From positions 5,373,669 through 5,437,668 of the forward strand of contig CM026432.1 of NCBI GenBank assembly GCA_014871385.1: a stretch of 64,000 nucleotides of DNA. Direction: 5' to 3'. Numbering within the stretch: position 1 is the stretch's first letter; each line of letters opens with the position of its first letter. Positions 46,578 to 59,538 of the stretch are shown piece after piece. A program made the position numbers and the translations under genes. The notes beneath the pieces are model-generated. The model did not search any database and was not told where the DNA came from. It saw only the letters and a list, made by a program, of their open reading frames with translations. The stretch comes from Ceratodon purpureus (taxonomy: Eukaryota > Streptophyta > Bryopsida > Pseudoditrichales > Ditrichaceae).

Positions 46578-48810
46578 ACCGAAAAGTTGTTGCAAGTTGA
46601 AGTGAATTGAATAAGCGGTGTCTTGCAGAGTTGGCAGAGAATATACCTTCTGTTGAAATGAGAGAGTGCAGTGTCTTCTAATAATCACAAGGACTTAGTA
46701 ATAGAAAGGAAACCACAATGCAATTAGCAATTGTTTTCAAAACCATGGTGTGCCGTTGAAGAGCCAATCACAAATGAGCTGGATCAGCACATACTCTTGG
46801 ACAAAAGTGATTTGGATGTAAAGTAAAGGTGTACACCACTTACAAAGTATTGTAGTCCTTGATGTGTGAGAAACATTTTGCAATTGCTAAACTAATCAAA
46901 ATATCATGTAAGGATGAATGGAAAATCCGTCGTAAATCTATGGTGTGTTGATAATGGTTTATCATAATTGGTGGTGTCAATTTCCAAGTGTTTAGATGAT
47001 CATGTTGAGCAAGTTTTTTTGCTTTTTATGCATGATGTACATATGATTGTACATAATTGTAGATGTTTGCATAATCTTATATAAGGTAGACGGTTGTATT
47101 CCCGACTGAATTTCAGTTTTGCATACTTAGACTTGTGAAAGATTTTTTTATATATTTTTGGATGCTCCGCAAAGCTATTGCAAAGGCATCCCTCAAAAAA
47201 TTAATTTTTTGACCGTTTCTACAATTTTCTATGAATTTTTGAGTCTGAAGGCATAGAGTGGCCATTAACCATTCACTAGAGTCCTACATTCATGAGCGGT
47301 TGGATTCTGAAAATAGAACGCTTTGGCACCAATGAGAACCAATCATAAACTTTCAGTTTTCCCAAGTATGGACGGAATTAGAACCCTCTTGGTCACTTTC
47401 TCAAATAAGAGTGGTTGGTTCTTGACACCCCTTCCCCAATCAGTAGGGGTCGAGATTGCAACCCGCTTGGGAATACAACCCTCTACCTTAGTGAAGTACA
47501 TCTAGCCATACAATCTAAGTTTGCATGAAGTGAAATGTAAGATCCTACAAATAGTCAAATGTATCTCATCAAATGATTTACTTTAGAAGAATCTAAATAG
47601 GATTTACTTTGCTTAGATATGTATATATTGATGTAGCAAGTTCCTACGAGATTAAAAGTGTATTCTAAATTCAACAGATAGAAGCTCATACACTTTGATT
47701 GTTTGTTAACCAATGCTGGTTATTTCATATTTTGCAAGTGAAAATTGTGTTTCAATCTGGATCTATTTGAAAAAAATTTACAAGCAAAATTGAGAGAGAG
47801 TTTGTTCAATTTAAATTAATTTTTATTATATTAAGACTTATTAATTACATATTAAAATTGATTTTGGATGTAAATTTATCTTTAAGAATAGATGATTTAA
47901 AACTTTGTTGATAGTGAGAATGCCAAATATTTCTTAAATCACATGTTAAATATTATGCGATTTTCAAGCTTTACTGAGTAAGATCATGGTGTCTAAAATT
48001 TGAATCTAAGTCAATCTCAGAAGGACTCTACTTGTCTCGCATTGCATCCTTGATATTTTCTAATAATTCTAAAATCACATACTAATATTGCAATTTAATG
48101 TATTTCCAAGGCATTTTCAAATATTGACTTCAGACTTCTTAATTCAACCACCAGTACATGTCTTGATTGAATTCAAAATGCCAAATTTCCCACTATTTGA
48201 AAGAAAAAAACTCAATCAACTTAGCTATCATCAGAATTTGGTCTATTCATTGTTTTGTTCCAAATTTAATGGGTAGTAAATAAGAAGCAATCTATAGCAT
48301 TTGCCATACTTCAAAGTGTACCTACTACATTGAAAATCTCAATCATAATATTCTTCCATACTAATATGATTACTAAATAATGCTTCGGGTACCTCCCTTC
48401 CACATCTAGATGTATGTCGACAGCTGCCAATCAGCACATTGAAGGCCATAAATTGAACAAAGATCCACTTGTAAGTTGTTGGGCTGGATCCAGTACACCA
48501 CTTGCAGAATCATCAATAACTACTCCCATGCACAGATTCACTTATCGGCGCTGTCTCTCCGAGACAGCTTCTTGTGAAAAATGAGAAAGACAGTCACAGG
48601 CAAATAATTTGGATATGGCAACGAATGAATGACGTCCGAGCACCCGAAAACCATCATTCAGAATTCAATGCAGGGAGGTAAGTTACTGTTCTGAAGCTCA
48701 TGTCCTGGTTCACCGAAAATTGGCGCTGACAGCTTCGACGACGTCCTCATATTGTGTATCCTCACCTTCTAAGTTCATGAACTAGAAAATGTTGAGGGAT
48801 ACCTCTCAGT
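46578..48810. other. intergenic region
   Basis: It is AT-rich with no recognisable gene. Short open frames (for example 47323-47505) are unsupported. Confidence 0.4.
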
Positions 48811-50640
48811 CTATGTGTTCATGTCAAAGATCGTCTGACTAGTCCCATAATGCAGAAGCTGCAAACCAGAGGACATCTGCGACGGACCTCGGTTACCGAT
48901 TGAACAGACTTTTAGTTTCAGGGGGTTGACATGGCCAAGAACGAAATCTATCACGATAGTTCTTAGAGCAGAAATGGTTGTCGACTCGTCACTGCCTTCA
49001 CGACCAGACCCAAGCCAGGGTTCGATATGGATCTGGTCATTCTTCGGGTTAAAACCAACTTGTTTAAGAAGCGAAGTAGGTACTGTCACTGGCGTCAGCC
49101 CTGTCTGATGAATCTGGTTATTCCGAATTCACCTTTCGTGAGTAACAGCGGAGCAACTGGTACGAAGCTTCCAGATGCATGGGCGGGATCGGTACCAACA
49201 GCCCAACGTGCCATCATGCAAGTGGGGGAGTGGTTGGTGCAGCAAGTGGTGCATGTATGTCCCCCTTGCATATTGCGCTGTGCATATTTTGGCAGTTGGG
49301 TCCATGTTGAGTCCGTCTAGCAGCTGAGTTTAACTGTCCTGTGCACCGCTGCACCGACAGGCATTGTCCAAATGCGGCCTTTCGAGATGGCCATAGACTC
49401 AGGAAGGATCCTCTGAGGATCTATGACATCAGCAGTTCTGGAACATGGTGGATGGTATCATGCACCTGGTATAATCATCGGCAGCGTGGTTGACCTGCGT
49501 CTCTCGCTTGGAAGTTATGCCGAATGTGCGTAGGTGGAGTTTTTCAATTTTTTCCCTTTCTGTTGAAAGTGATGTTCCGTTAGTACCTGAAAATTTTCGT
49601 TTGGCCCGGACTGTGGATTTTAAATCCGATTCGAAGAACCTGGGAGAGTAAATGATGATACACGATTCTTTTGGATCGGTTTGCAACATCCGGCCACAAT
49701 GTATGGGTAACCTAAAATATGCAAATAAAGGTTTCTACACAATCCCTTTTTTTGGTAATTTACATACTTGATATGCCTACCCCGCTACAGGTGAAAAAGT
49801 GCGACAACGAAGTAACCCATCCCTCACAATGTTTTGAACTGTACATAGAATCTATCAATGAGTCGTAATCCATGTCTGAGAACATAACATTCATCTTTGG
49901 TATGAGGTGTAGTGTTCATCAGTTGTGAGTACCGCCTTGCTTTCAGAGAAAGTTAACGACAGAACCCTTCTTGTTCGTTACCGTGCTATTAAATTCGTTC
50001 CGCATCTGTTGAATAACTTTCTTCGTTCTCCAGATAGCCGAATTTCAAATACTGCACCTTGAGCCCCTTCGGTCATTCACAAATCATAGCAGGCCAGGTC
50101 TTTCTTCCAATGTGGTTTGCCATAAGTTGTTGCACGGTAGTCATAAGTGAGCTCCACACTGATACAGTACGGCTCTGACGTTTCCTCACGTACGCTGAGC
50201 TTCATAATTTTGAAGTGCAAGTGGACACAAAAAGAAGATTAGCCGGCGCTGACTCTTTCTTCGATTATTTCGCCCAATGCATGCGATCCTGAAGAATCTT
50301 CGCCAGTGGAGATAATATAGGGTGGGCTTTGCTGGCTGAGTCGCCTGTAAGTTGGCCAGGTTCATGTAACATGACTCAGAACAGACTTGAACTGGGATGA
50401 CGTTAAGTCTACATGATCAGAGACTCCAGTGAACTGAACAGGCTTCGCCTCAGGTGCAGCTCCCCTTGCAGTGCTCCCCTTGCTCCAAAGACGTACTGGA
50501 CTACCCAGATCCGCACTACTGTTTTGAACCTAAATATGGGAAACCCTCGTTGTGCAGAGATTCCCAGAATCGTTGCACAAGACGCCCAGACAAATGCAAT
50601 ACCAAAGTTTGCAATGCATCTTTCCATGTTCCTACCTAAG
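48811..50640. other. balanced-composition region with coding-like patches, unrecognised
   Basis: Composition is less AT-rich than on either side. Minus-strand frames such as 48811-49089 (TSLLKQVGFNPKNDQIHIEP) look protein-like but do not join into a gene that I can support. On the plus strand 50454-50639 is a Cys-rich frame (CSPCSKDV, HYCFEPKYGKPSLC, NRCTRRPDKCNTKVCNASF) preceded by a possible acceptor (CCTCAG), which could be a last exon of a secreted protein. The two readings conflict. It may be a decayed gene. Confidence 0.25.
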
Positions 50641-51075
50641 CGCTTGTCGAACGGGATACCATATGCTTGGCAAGGTTTTCTCTTTAGTTGCGTGGGGGTT
50701 TGGTTCTCAACGACCTGCTAGTGTTGTCTTTATGAAACGTCGAAAGTTTAGGATTTGGACCTTTGGAAGTGCTCGAATTGTTCACAAGCTGGTATATGCT
50801 AGTAGCGCCTGTTGAGAAGTGAGCATAGGTGCAAGCACCTTAGGCACAGACGAGATTTTCTTCCCACTTGATGCACATCACAAGACTTTTTCCCGGCTTT
50901 TTCTCGTCGTGAGGAGGCTTTCGAGTACTCGGGTAAACTAACGTGATCACGTCGGGCCAAGAGATCTTTCAAGGAAGTGCACTTGGAAGACTTTGGAAGC
51001 GTGTCTGCGTGTACAACTTGCGCCTGCTTCCGTTGAGTTCATCAAAGGTCTGGGGCTGTTGGACGTTCTGTCAAG

Positions 51076-51287
51076 ATGAGCAAACTTGGCATTTGGCAGC
51101 GGTTTGACAACTACAGCGAGGTGTCGTCACTGATGATGAAGGCCTACGCAGTTTCATTGCTTCTCCTGGGGTCGGTGCTGGTGTGGACCGTGGGTGACGA
51201 CCTTTGGACACAATTCTATGGTCACTCTTCGGTGGATCCTGTCTACGACAACAACTTCACTGTTGTAGACTTCATTCTGAACACGTA
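51076..51287 (+). CDS. possible first exon of a type II membrane protein
   Basis: ATG at 51076 opens a 70-codon frame with a short cytosolic head and one hydrophobic segment (AYAVSLLLLGSVLVWTVG), then a polar stretch ending DFILNT. The last bases run into a consensus donor (AACAC|GTAAGA). The layout resembles a signal-anchored Golgi protein. No downstream exon could be identified in the next 3 kb, so it is either a truncated gene or chance. Confidence 0.3.
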
Positions 51288-53821
51288 AGAATACTGGCGT
51301 AAATCACCACGCCATGCATCAGTCTGAGCGGGAGTCATTGGCGGGCGTTTTCCATGTTCAGACGTTTTTCTTCAGTACAGTGCCTGCTATTATGATGTCC
51401 AAGTGTAAGCGGTGTCACAATTTCTGGGCGTTTTGCACCCAGATTCGGCCTTCACCGGAGGGTGCCTTTACTGCGCGCCTAGGATGGTGTTTCGACTTCC
51501 GAGTTTAATTATGTTTTTGGAATGCGTGTATAGAAAAAGAGCTTTGCTCTGTAGTATCAAGATCGACCGGTAGTCTCGGCCGATCTATTGTGACGGGCCA
51601 AATCCAACTAGTACGGTGTAAGTGGTTCCATCGGATCTTCATGGATGAAGGGGTACTTGTAAGATTCTCCCACCGATGTACTGCCAGCCGTGAATAGTCA
51701 CAGATGGTAGAAATAGGTGATCCATGATGGTCCCGGAGGGCCTTGGAAGCAAAAAATCGAGTCTGTTCATGAAGCCGCAACTCATCAACCAGTGGGTTGT
51801 AGGATGAAGAGTTGATTCGAAACATACAGGGGGTCCTTGCGCGCAGGTTCGGGTTGCAAATTTTTCAGCAAGGGAAGTATAGAGCAAGTACTTACACCTA
51901 CGTACAGTGGAGACTAGATTCTGCCCTTTCAGCACATGCTTAGAACTGTAAAGGTCTTCACAGTCCCGTCATGATGTCACATGAAATACACTGTAATATA
52001 TGTGATCAAATGTCACATACATGTCATAGATCGATGACATTGCAATATGCAATGAATTGTTGTAGTACTGTGGATTCATGGATATGAAGTGCTTGAAGCA
52101 GATATTGCTTCTTAGTGGTTTCACATGAATGAACCTCTTCATTGCTTTTATGAGCTTTGTTAGCATTTGAAGGAATTTACTATGAGGGTCAGCCATTTTT
52201 TATGTGGCATGATCAATTGAACACATTGTATCTGCCTGTCTGATATAACCACCCGTAGGAGGTGGGTGATCGGAACGAGTCTTTTGTATAATTATTGTTT
52301 TCTGACACTCTTGTATGTCATTTTTTGGAGAAAGAAAATGTACATGTTGTTCTTAAACGATACTTTCTGGAACCTTTGTGATAGAATAGTGTACTAATTA
52401 ACCCAGTTTATTGCTAGCAGCCGATCTTATCTGTGCTCAGAGCTTAACCAGCGAGTTATTTAGTTTGGAGATTGTTGTATCATTGCATGATGCAGCTATG
52501 TAGCACCAGAGAATGCCTGCTGCGAATACCATGGATTTGGTTTTATTACCGGTATCATTGTTTTTTGGTGAATGCCAGGTTCTGTTTATGTGATTGAGAA
52601 AACATATTGATAGCAAAATATAGGGTTTGCAAGCATCAGGTGATCAGGACATCCATAAAAGAAAACCTTTAACATAACTAACATTGACTCAACTGGACAG
52701 TACACCAAGTTTATTTGGCTGTTAACTTAATGCTTCACGTGTTATCCCATTTCTCATATTTGCCATGATGTAGCCATCACTTCCTAAGTACTTGTAATAA
52801 GACTCTGGACACAAACATGCAAGAGCTCATTATCAAGGGGATCACTTCAATGTGCTCCCAACTTCCCAAGCACAAGCTCTTATACGTGATTCAACCTAGA
52901 CGTGAACATACATTGTCTGATTAATCTTCCTTATTCTTCCCTTCTCCCACTCACATGAATCATATGATGGGCCACTCAGACCGTAAACAAAAGCAGAGAG
53001 TTTCTTTAGAGAGAGTCACATAATTGACCCAAATGAGCACTGTCACGAACTTGAAAGTTCGGTTCACGGCCAATCTAACTGAATCTTGAACTGAATGCGC
53101 AGAGTGTTCCACGTGGATAGAGCTCGTCACAAGAATTAACTAACATAATGTATCATTGACCAATGACCATGTGCATACGTACTACGTCCCTATGCATGTT
53201 GCGCAACGACCAGAGTCAGTGAGTGACACTTGTTCTAAGAGGATTACAGTTCGGAGGATCGAAAAAGAGAAACGGATGACCACAGCAACCTGTAACTGTC
53301 TGGCAGCTACTGTGCTAATTAATATTTTTGCAACCGGAGTTCCCTTCTTCGGAGCAAGTGGCCCAATCGTCGAGTTCTCGATGTTGTCAACCGAGGCTCT
53401 TTCGGGCACAAGAGTAGACTAGATTCAGCTGCTCGGGGTTCTTAATGCAAGTCTGGAATCGCAGGCAAGTTGTACTTGCCAGCAGTAGCACAGCTTCATA
53501 GCAAAGCTTCACCGGCAGATCGTGATGCAAGAGCTTTGGCTGAAATTATATGAATTGTGAGAGCACTTGAGGGCGGTTACATTCCGTTTCAACTACCCGA
53601 GGATCTCTCCCGGCGGCCTGTGATGAAGCATCTCAAAGTTTTTTGTGTTTTTATGTTTTTCGTTTTGTTTTTTTTTTGTTTTTGTTTTCAGGTTCTGAAA
53701 ACCGTTTGAAATATTTTTGAACCCCGGGAACAAATTGGAATATGGTGTTCTAAATACATGTGATAATCTCAGTATTTCAAAAAAAAATATGATACAATTG
53801 AACAAGCAATCAATTTGTTTT
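51288..53821. other. intergenic region
   Basis: No gene was recognised. The frame 53156-53422 has no family features. Confidence 0.35.
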
Positions 53822-54850
53822 AAACAAAAAATTGACAAAACAATCTCATGAGATTTTAACATATTATTTTTTACTTCATACACTATTTTTTAGAATATAA
53901 TTAAAGTAGACTTAAATTTGCTATATCAAAATTCATGTTGATGGTCTTTAGTTGCTTGCTTGGTTGACCAATGGCCATATCTTTATCTTAATAACAATAT
54001 TTAATCCAATTGTATTTTTCCTTCCAATTAAGTCCAACAACACCTCATCCAATTGTATCTCCTTTTATAAATTTAGGGTTAATCAATAAAATGCACAAGG
54101 AGTTAAAGCATTTGAGAGCTTTTGAATGTATCACACCGTTTTATATTTGAAGCTTGTAGAAGACTAGAAGTTGTAGTGAATGGTAAATTCATGATATGGA
54201 TAATTTTGGAAGTGTATATTTTACTTAATTTTTATATTAATTTGGGTAATTTGGCAACAAGTAAATCCTAGTCATGCAAACTCATTAGTCCACTTGAATC
54301 CTACAACCTATCTCCAACTATGGTTTTTGTCATTTGCTATGAAAAGAAAATGGAAAATGGTATTTCTAAGCTACATTATTAGAAGACAATATGTATTGAC
54401 TCTAATGATGTACATCAATTGGACTATGGTCATAATCTATTTGAGGATAAACTATTTTGTGAATTTGAGATCGATATTTGAGAATGGGATTGAGCAAAAG
54501 AATTTTCTATAGATGTAATATGCATTTTTAAAGCAGATTGGAAAGAAAATTGAGATTCTATCTATGAAGATGTTTAAGAATTTACAATTTCTATGAAGAT
54601 GTGGCCCTTGATATTAGGGGATGTTGTAATGTTGGATCTCTTCGGAAGAAAAAAGATAATTGGATTACATATTTTTATTAAATAAAGATATGGCCATTGG
54701 CAGACCAAGCAAGCAACCAAAAACTATCACTATGAATTTTTATACAACAAATTTATGTCTAATTTAATTATTTTCTTCTAAAAAGTGTATGAACTAAAAA
54801 ATAATATGTTAAAATCTTATAAGAATTCTTTTGTCAAATTTTTGTATTAA
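53822..54850. mobile_element. inverted-repeat element with ~230-bp arms
   Basis: About 53822-54050 pairs with the reverse complement of ~54612-54850. Shared blocks include GATTTTAACATATTATTTTT and GCTTGCTTGGT...CCAATGGCCATATCTTTAT. Identity is roughly 80% by eye. Exact ends and target duplication are not clear. It is probably an old foldback MITE. Confidence 0.65.
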
Positions 54851-55054
54851 TCAAATTGATTAAAAATACAAAAGTTTTAGTTATAAATTTCTAATCAATT
54901 TGGACAACCACAAAAGATGAAAAATCATATTCATAATACTTAAATTAGATTCAAACTATTTAATATATAACATTGATTCATGTGGGTATTTAAAACATAT
55001 GGAAAATGGTTAAATAAAATGAATTGGCCAACAATTAGGTTTATTATTAATTAA

Positions 55055-55983
55055 CCCCTAAAGGTTCAAGCCGTTTTTGGGCCTCCAAAACCAGAAACTG
55101 TGATTTTTGACAACCTTGTAGAAGTTGAAGTATGATTCTTAATTTTTTACCTTTTTGATACATCCAACCGTAAGATCTTAAACCTTGCTACCTGCACTAA
55201 TACCATGTCAAATTTCAACGGTTGGATCTTTACCATTTGTGAGATTATAACGTTCAAAGTTTACTGTTTTTTTTTTTTGGCTTTGCGCAAAAGACATACT
55301 CTAAATGGTGCCAAGGGAGACTTGATTATTGTTACCTCAAACATTTTGCTCATATTTTTTTCCACGTAGGTAACTAAGTTGGGCACCTCCATGCAAAATT
55401 TTTAGAGTCTCATTACACTTTTTTGGCCCTCATGCAAATTATTTTCGAGAAGAAGGTACAAAAACCACAATATGGTAAAACTTAAATGACGTGAAATGCT
55501 TTTGGTTTTTAAAAAAAAATAAACGGTCAAAAGTTACTTCCATGAGTTTTTGAATTTTCGGAATAAAAAATTTGAAAAATTCCTAAATCTCAAATTTTGA
55601 CAAATTTTGAAAGAAAAAATTGTAAAATTACCAAAAACTGTGAAGGTTGTTTCTGTGATTTTTGGAGGCTGCCCTTGTAAAATTGGTAAGCTTTTTGACT
55701 TAGACCACTTTAGATTTTGAGTAGTGAATTGGTTATGAACACATTTCCAAAAAAACAATTCTAAAAAAACCTAATTTTAAACTGCCCGTTTTGGAGTTGA
55801 AACCTAAAATTTCTAGATGAAGGTTCTAAAAGTGAAATTTGGCTTTGAAAATTTTACCACATACACTTTGCGGTATAAGGAGCATCCAGTAAAATTCTGA
55901 GGCAAAAATATTACTTTTAACCCCTTCATCTAGGCTGCCCGAAATAGCTGAGAGCCATTTTGGATTTCCAGAAACTTTAGGGG
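55055..55983 (+). mobile_element. TTAA-flanked CCCCTA-ended element, copy B (929 bp)
   Basis: TTAA lies at 55051-55054 and 55984-55987. The ends are CCCCTAAAGG and (reverse complement) CCCCTAAAGT. It aligns along its length with copy C and with the reverse complement of copy A. Shared landmarks include CCGTAAGATCTT near the left end and CATCTAGGCTGCCCGAAATAG near the right. No transposase is encoded. Confidence 0.85.
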
Positions 55984-55987
55984 TTAA

Positions 55988-56548
55988 AACATTGAACATT
56001 GGAAATCCTCCTATGGAAAAAAGAAGTTTAGAAAATAAATTATTTATTAAAAAGTTACATGTATTGAATTTGTAAGGTGTACTGATTCAAGAAGCCATTT
56101 AAACATGTGAGAATTTAGAAGTGTCATAAATTTTTATTTTATTTTTAAAGATCTAATATTTTTAAATAAGAGGTTTAAATGGAGGCTACCAAACACATGT
56201 AATTTTAACAAAACATTTCTCAAATTAGTGTCAAATTATTTTTTTCTAAATTAATCATAAAAAAATTAAAATTTCAATCTGTAAATAATTGCATTCATTG
56301 ATTTGTTTCAAAAGACATCAAAAAATAGGTTTTTTACAACATTTTTTTGTGAATTTTTTTAAATTTTTTTTTATTCTTGATAGCAAAAAAACATTGATGT
56401 AAAGACTTCATGTAGAATTTTCTACTATAGTTTTGTGTTAAAGATGTAGGAAATATTTAATAAGTATAATTTTAATTGGATTAGATTATGTAGTTGCCTA
56501 TTGGCTACTACAAATCGTTGGTACTTACAGCGCCAATGCCTCCTCATA
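55988..56548. other. AT-rich intergenic sequence
   Basis: Nothing recognisable. Confidence 0.4.
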
Positions 56549-56851
56549 TCTATAGGCAGGGCTGATTTTTCACAAAGTCCCAACCCGTCCATGTCCAAAA
56601 ACCTTGAATTGAAAGGCAAAAAAAAATGAAACCCGTAATCTCAAAACCAACCTGTCCATGGAAAGGTTTTAAAAAAAACAACCCGTCTCAAAACCGGTTA
56701 AAAAAATAGGACCTGTCCCGTAGTTTTTGTAAAAAAAGTTATAAAAAAATGAAAAAAATAAAACAAAAAACAAAAAAAAAAAAAAAAAAAAAATGAGCCA
56801 TAGGCTACAGCACTGCAGGCAGCCCGCTCAGGCTGGCCCGCAGCCAGTTTG

Positions 56852-56903
56852 CTGCCTGGCTCCAAAGCCAGGCCGGGCCGGGCTTGGTTTTGGAGCCAGG
56901 CAG
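56852..56903. repeat. GC-rich hairpin inside the hAT element
   Basis: CTGCCTGGCTCCAAAGCCAG pairs with a downstream TGGAGCCAGGCAG arm around a GGCCGGGCC centre. It sits in a ~200-bp GC-rich block (56800-57010) rich in GCAGCC/GGCTGC words, unlike the rest of the element. Confidence 0.7.
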
Positions 56904-57180
56904 CGGGCTAGCTGAGGGGCTGCCTGCAGGCTGCCTGACCAGGCTGCACAGAGCCAGAATAGGGTGCACGGAGTAGCAGTGAGGAAGAGTGCTGCCGGAG
57001 CAGAGGGCTGACGGTTCTTGGGTTCTTGAGTTCTTTAATTTTAGCACAATGTAGCTTGAGGAGGAGGTACGTTTGTTTACATTTTATTCTTTTATTTTTT
57101 TTCAAGTGATAAACAAGTAATGTGTAGAAGAATTATGATAGAGCTATCATCCATGGAGTCTAGATTCAGTATGAGGATAT

Positions 57181-58029
57181 GTGTCTAGATTCACTCGAGC
57201 GAATAAACTCAATAAGCTATTTCAGAGTGACCATGTGGATATTACTCAGATTGGAGGTCATTTAAACATTTGTATCAATATATTGAGCAGACGGTTTCTA
57301 GCAGCTAGAGGTGCAGTATTTGGAAGAGGTTTAAGGACATTGTGGCCATTTTTGGAGACCTGTGCAACTTCTATGGAGATGGAGTATCCAATTGCAGATG
57401 GTGGCATGAGAACTTAATATCCAATGCATTTGAAGAGTGTTACTGGGAGAGATGGCACTATTGAAGAGTGCAGACTTATTGGGGCATAGTAAGTGCAGAG
57501 GGTGGTGGATGCATTGAATAATAGGTTTTCAGACATGGGCATCTTCAATGTATGCAAGCTCTTCAGCCCCAATCTCTATCCTGCAGATGATGAGGAGAGG
57601 ACTCGTATTACTGAAGAGTGGTTGGAGATGTTGTTTGTGAAGTTCCAGAGTTCTGAAGCAGAAAAAGATTGGTGTCGAGGTGAGTGCTTGGAGATGGTAG
57701 AGACCATGAGAGAGATGATCCCAAATAAGTCTTTATTTGAAGCATAGGAGTTTGCAGGTACAACTCCAGAGTGGTCAATTAATTGGCCTCGTTTGGGTAA
57801 CTTGTGGAGGAGGGTTATGGTGATTCCTATGAGCACGGCAATATGTGAGAGGGGTTTTTCCAAACAAAACCTGATCAAGAGTCATTTCCGTACTAGCTTG
57901 AAGTTGGAGACTTTGGATGCTTTGATGCGCATTTCATGTGCAAATATTCCATTTGAAAACATCAATTGGAATGCAGTGATGCTTGTTTGGAGAAACACGA
58001 AGGATAGGAGAATTCATCCACTTGTTTGA
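57181..58029 (+). pseudogene. hAT transposase, C-terminal half, degenerate
   Basis: Three frame pieces on one strand (57181-57417, 57493-57747, 57793-58029) are separated by single stops or shifts. The last contains the hAT dimerisation (hATC) signature: LWRRVMVIPMSTAICERGFS followed by LKLETLDALMRIS. The BED zinc finger and the catalytic N-terminal half are not seen; the element is too short to hold them. Confidence 0.85.
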
Positions 58030-58468
58030 ATGGTAAGTTCTTCTCTTCTTTTGTAAAAATTGAACATGTTTATATAAACTTTATTTTAATACAATTGATT
58101 AGTTAACCTTCTTTTTAAATCTCTGCCATTGTGATTAAAAGGTTCTAAATATTGTATTTGATGAATCAATGTGTGCAGGTGAATCAAACCCTTGAAGATT
58201 GGTATTTTGATTAGGTGTTAGTGATTCGACTCCATTATGTTCACATTCACATGTCATATATGACATGATGTAATTGATATTTGCATCTTTCATTTTTTGA
58301 GGAAAAATTGTCAAAAAAAATTATTTTTAGAACCCGTCCAAAGTGAAATTTACACGTCCAAAAACCGGTTCATTTTTGGAGAACCCGTCCACTGGAAATG
58401 TTTTTTTTTTTCAGAACATGTCCCTGGACATGTTGGGGACCTTGTGAAAAATCACCACTCTCTATAGG

Positions 58469-59404
58469 CCATTGTAAAACAAAAATATTAAAATAATTAT
58501 GCATCCATTTACTGAGGTATTTTTGCATTGTCAAAAAAGTTATAAATTTCAAGTAGTTTAAATTTGATCATTTATAATGGTATCTATGGTTATATTTCCT
58601 TAAATATAGATAAGTGTATACATCGTTGTTATTCTATGAACTTGCTTTGCTTCAAGGAGTATTATAACATTTTTTACCTTTGCAAAAATCAAATTTCCTT
58701 ATGGATTTATTTATAGTTTTATTTTTTATTTTTATATATTTTTTCCTCCTTCTTGATGACGAGGGATTCTTTATATTTGAAAAATTTAAAAGACGAAATC
58801 AAAAAATCAAAAATCAAAACTAAAATAAAAAATCCAGAGGATGTAAATTCAGAAAGAGCATTTTATTGTGTCCTAGTTGAGTTTTATTTGGTTTTTGGAC
58901 ATATTTTTTTATTTGGATATTCATTTAGGCTTCATCTTGATGCCAATTAGATTCTTGTAAGTTGTAATTTTGTACTTTTTGCTTCAGGTGACTATAGTTA
59001 AGTCTCATGCACTTTGTGACTTTTATGTCTTTTCTTTTCAATTGTAGTTCAAAAGTAACTAATAGCATTTTTTACTTTTGGACATGTAACTCCATTATTA
59101 CTTTTGCTTTTAGATGACTTTGCTTTAGCTATGTTTGTCATTATATTAAGTACTTGACTTTTATGCGGCAAAATTTCTGCTGACGTATACTTAGAAGGTT
59201 ACAATGAGCTAACATCCAAAACGTAGATGGACACAAGTAAATGAGTATGTAAAGCCAAGGACAATGGTTACATTCAATAAAAAAATCTCAACTTGTATGA
59301 ATGTTGAGTAGTCTCAATCTGGCACACTACCACAAGGGTCACTACGTCAATCCAAAGCAATTGCACTTACCAGCTGCGTATATGAAGTCCTAGTTTGACT
59401 GACC
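58469..59404. other. AT-rich intergenic sequence
   Basis: No gene or repeat was recognised. Confidence 0.4.
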
Positions 59405-59407
59405 GTT

Positions 59408-59538
59408 CACTAGTAGAAATATGGTCCGAAATGACTCCTTCACAATGACACAAATGGTCCAAAATGACTCAAACTTGAGTCATTTTGGACCATTTGTGTC
59501 ATTGTGGACGAGTCATTTCGGACCATTTTCTACTAGTG
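59408..59538. mobile_element. 131-bp CACTA-type hairpin MITE
   Basis: The ends are CACTAGTAGAAA and TTTCTACTAGTG, with a 3-bp duplication GTT on both sides (59405-59407, 59539-59541). The whole element is almost one perfect inverted repeat centred on CAAACTTGAG, with arms of ~62 bp. Confidence 0.9.

Larger units (their letters stand above)
56557..58460 (+). mobile_element. hAT transposon, 1.9 kb, with 8-bp target duplication
   Basis: The flanks carry an exact 8-bp duplication TCTATAGG (56549-56556 and 58461-58468). The ends are imperfect inverted repeats: left CAGGGCTGATTTTTCACAA, right (reverse complement) GAGTGGTGATTTTTCACAA. Both subterminal regions contain repeated CCCGTCCA-type motifs, likely transposase-binding sites. 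Inside are an A-rich run, a GC-rich palindromic block and the C-terminal part of a hAT transposase. Confidence 0.9.
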
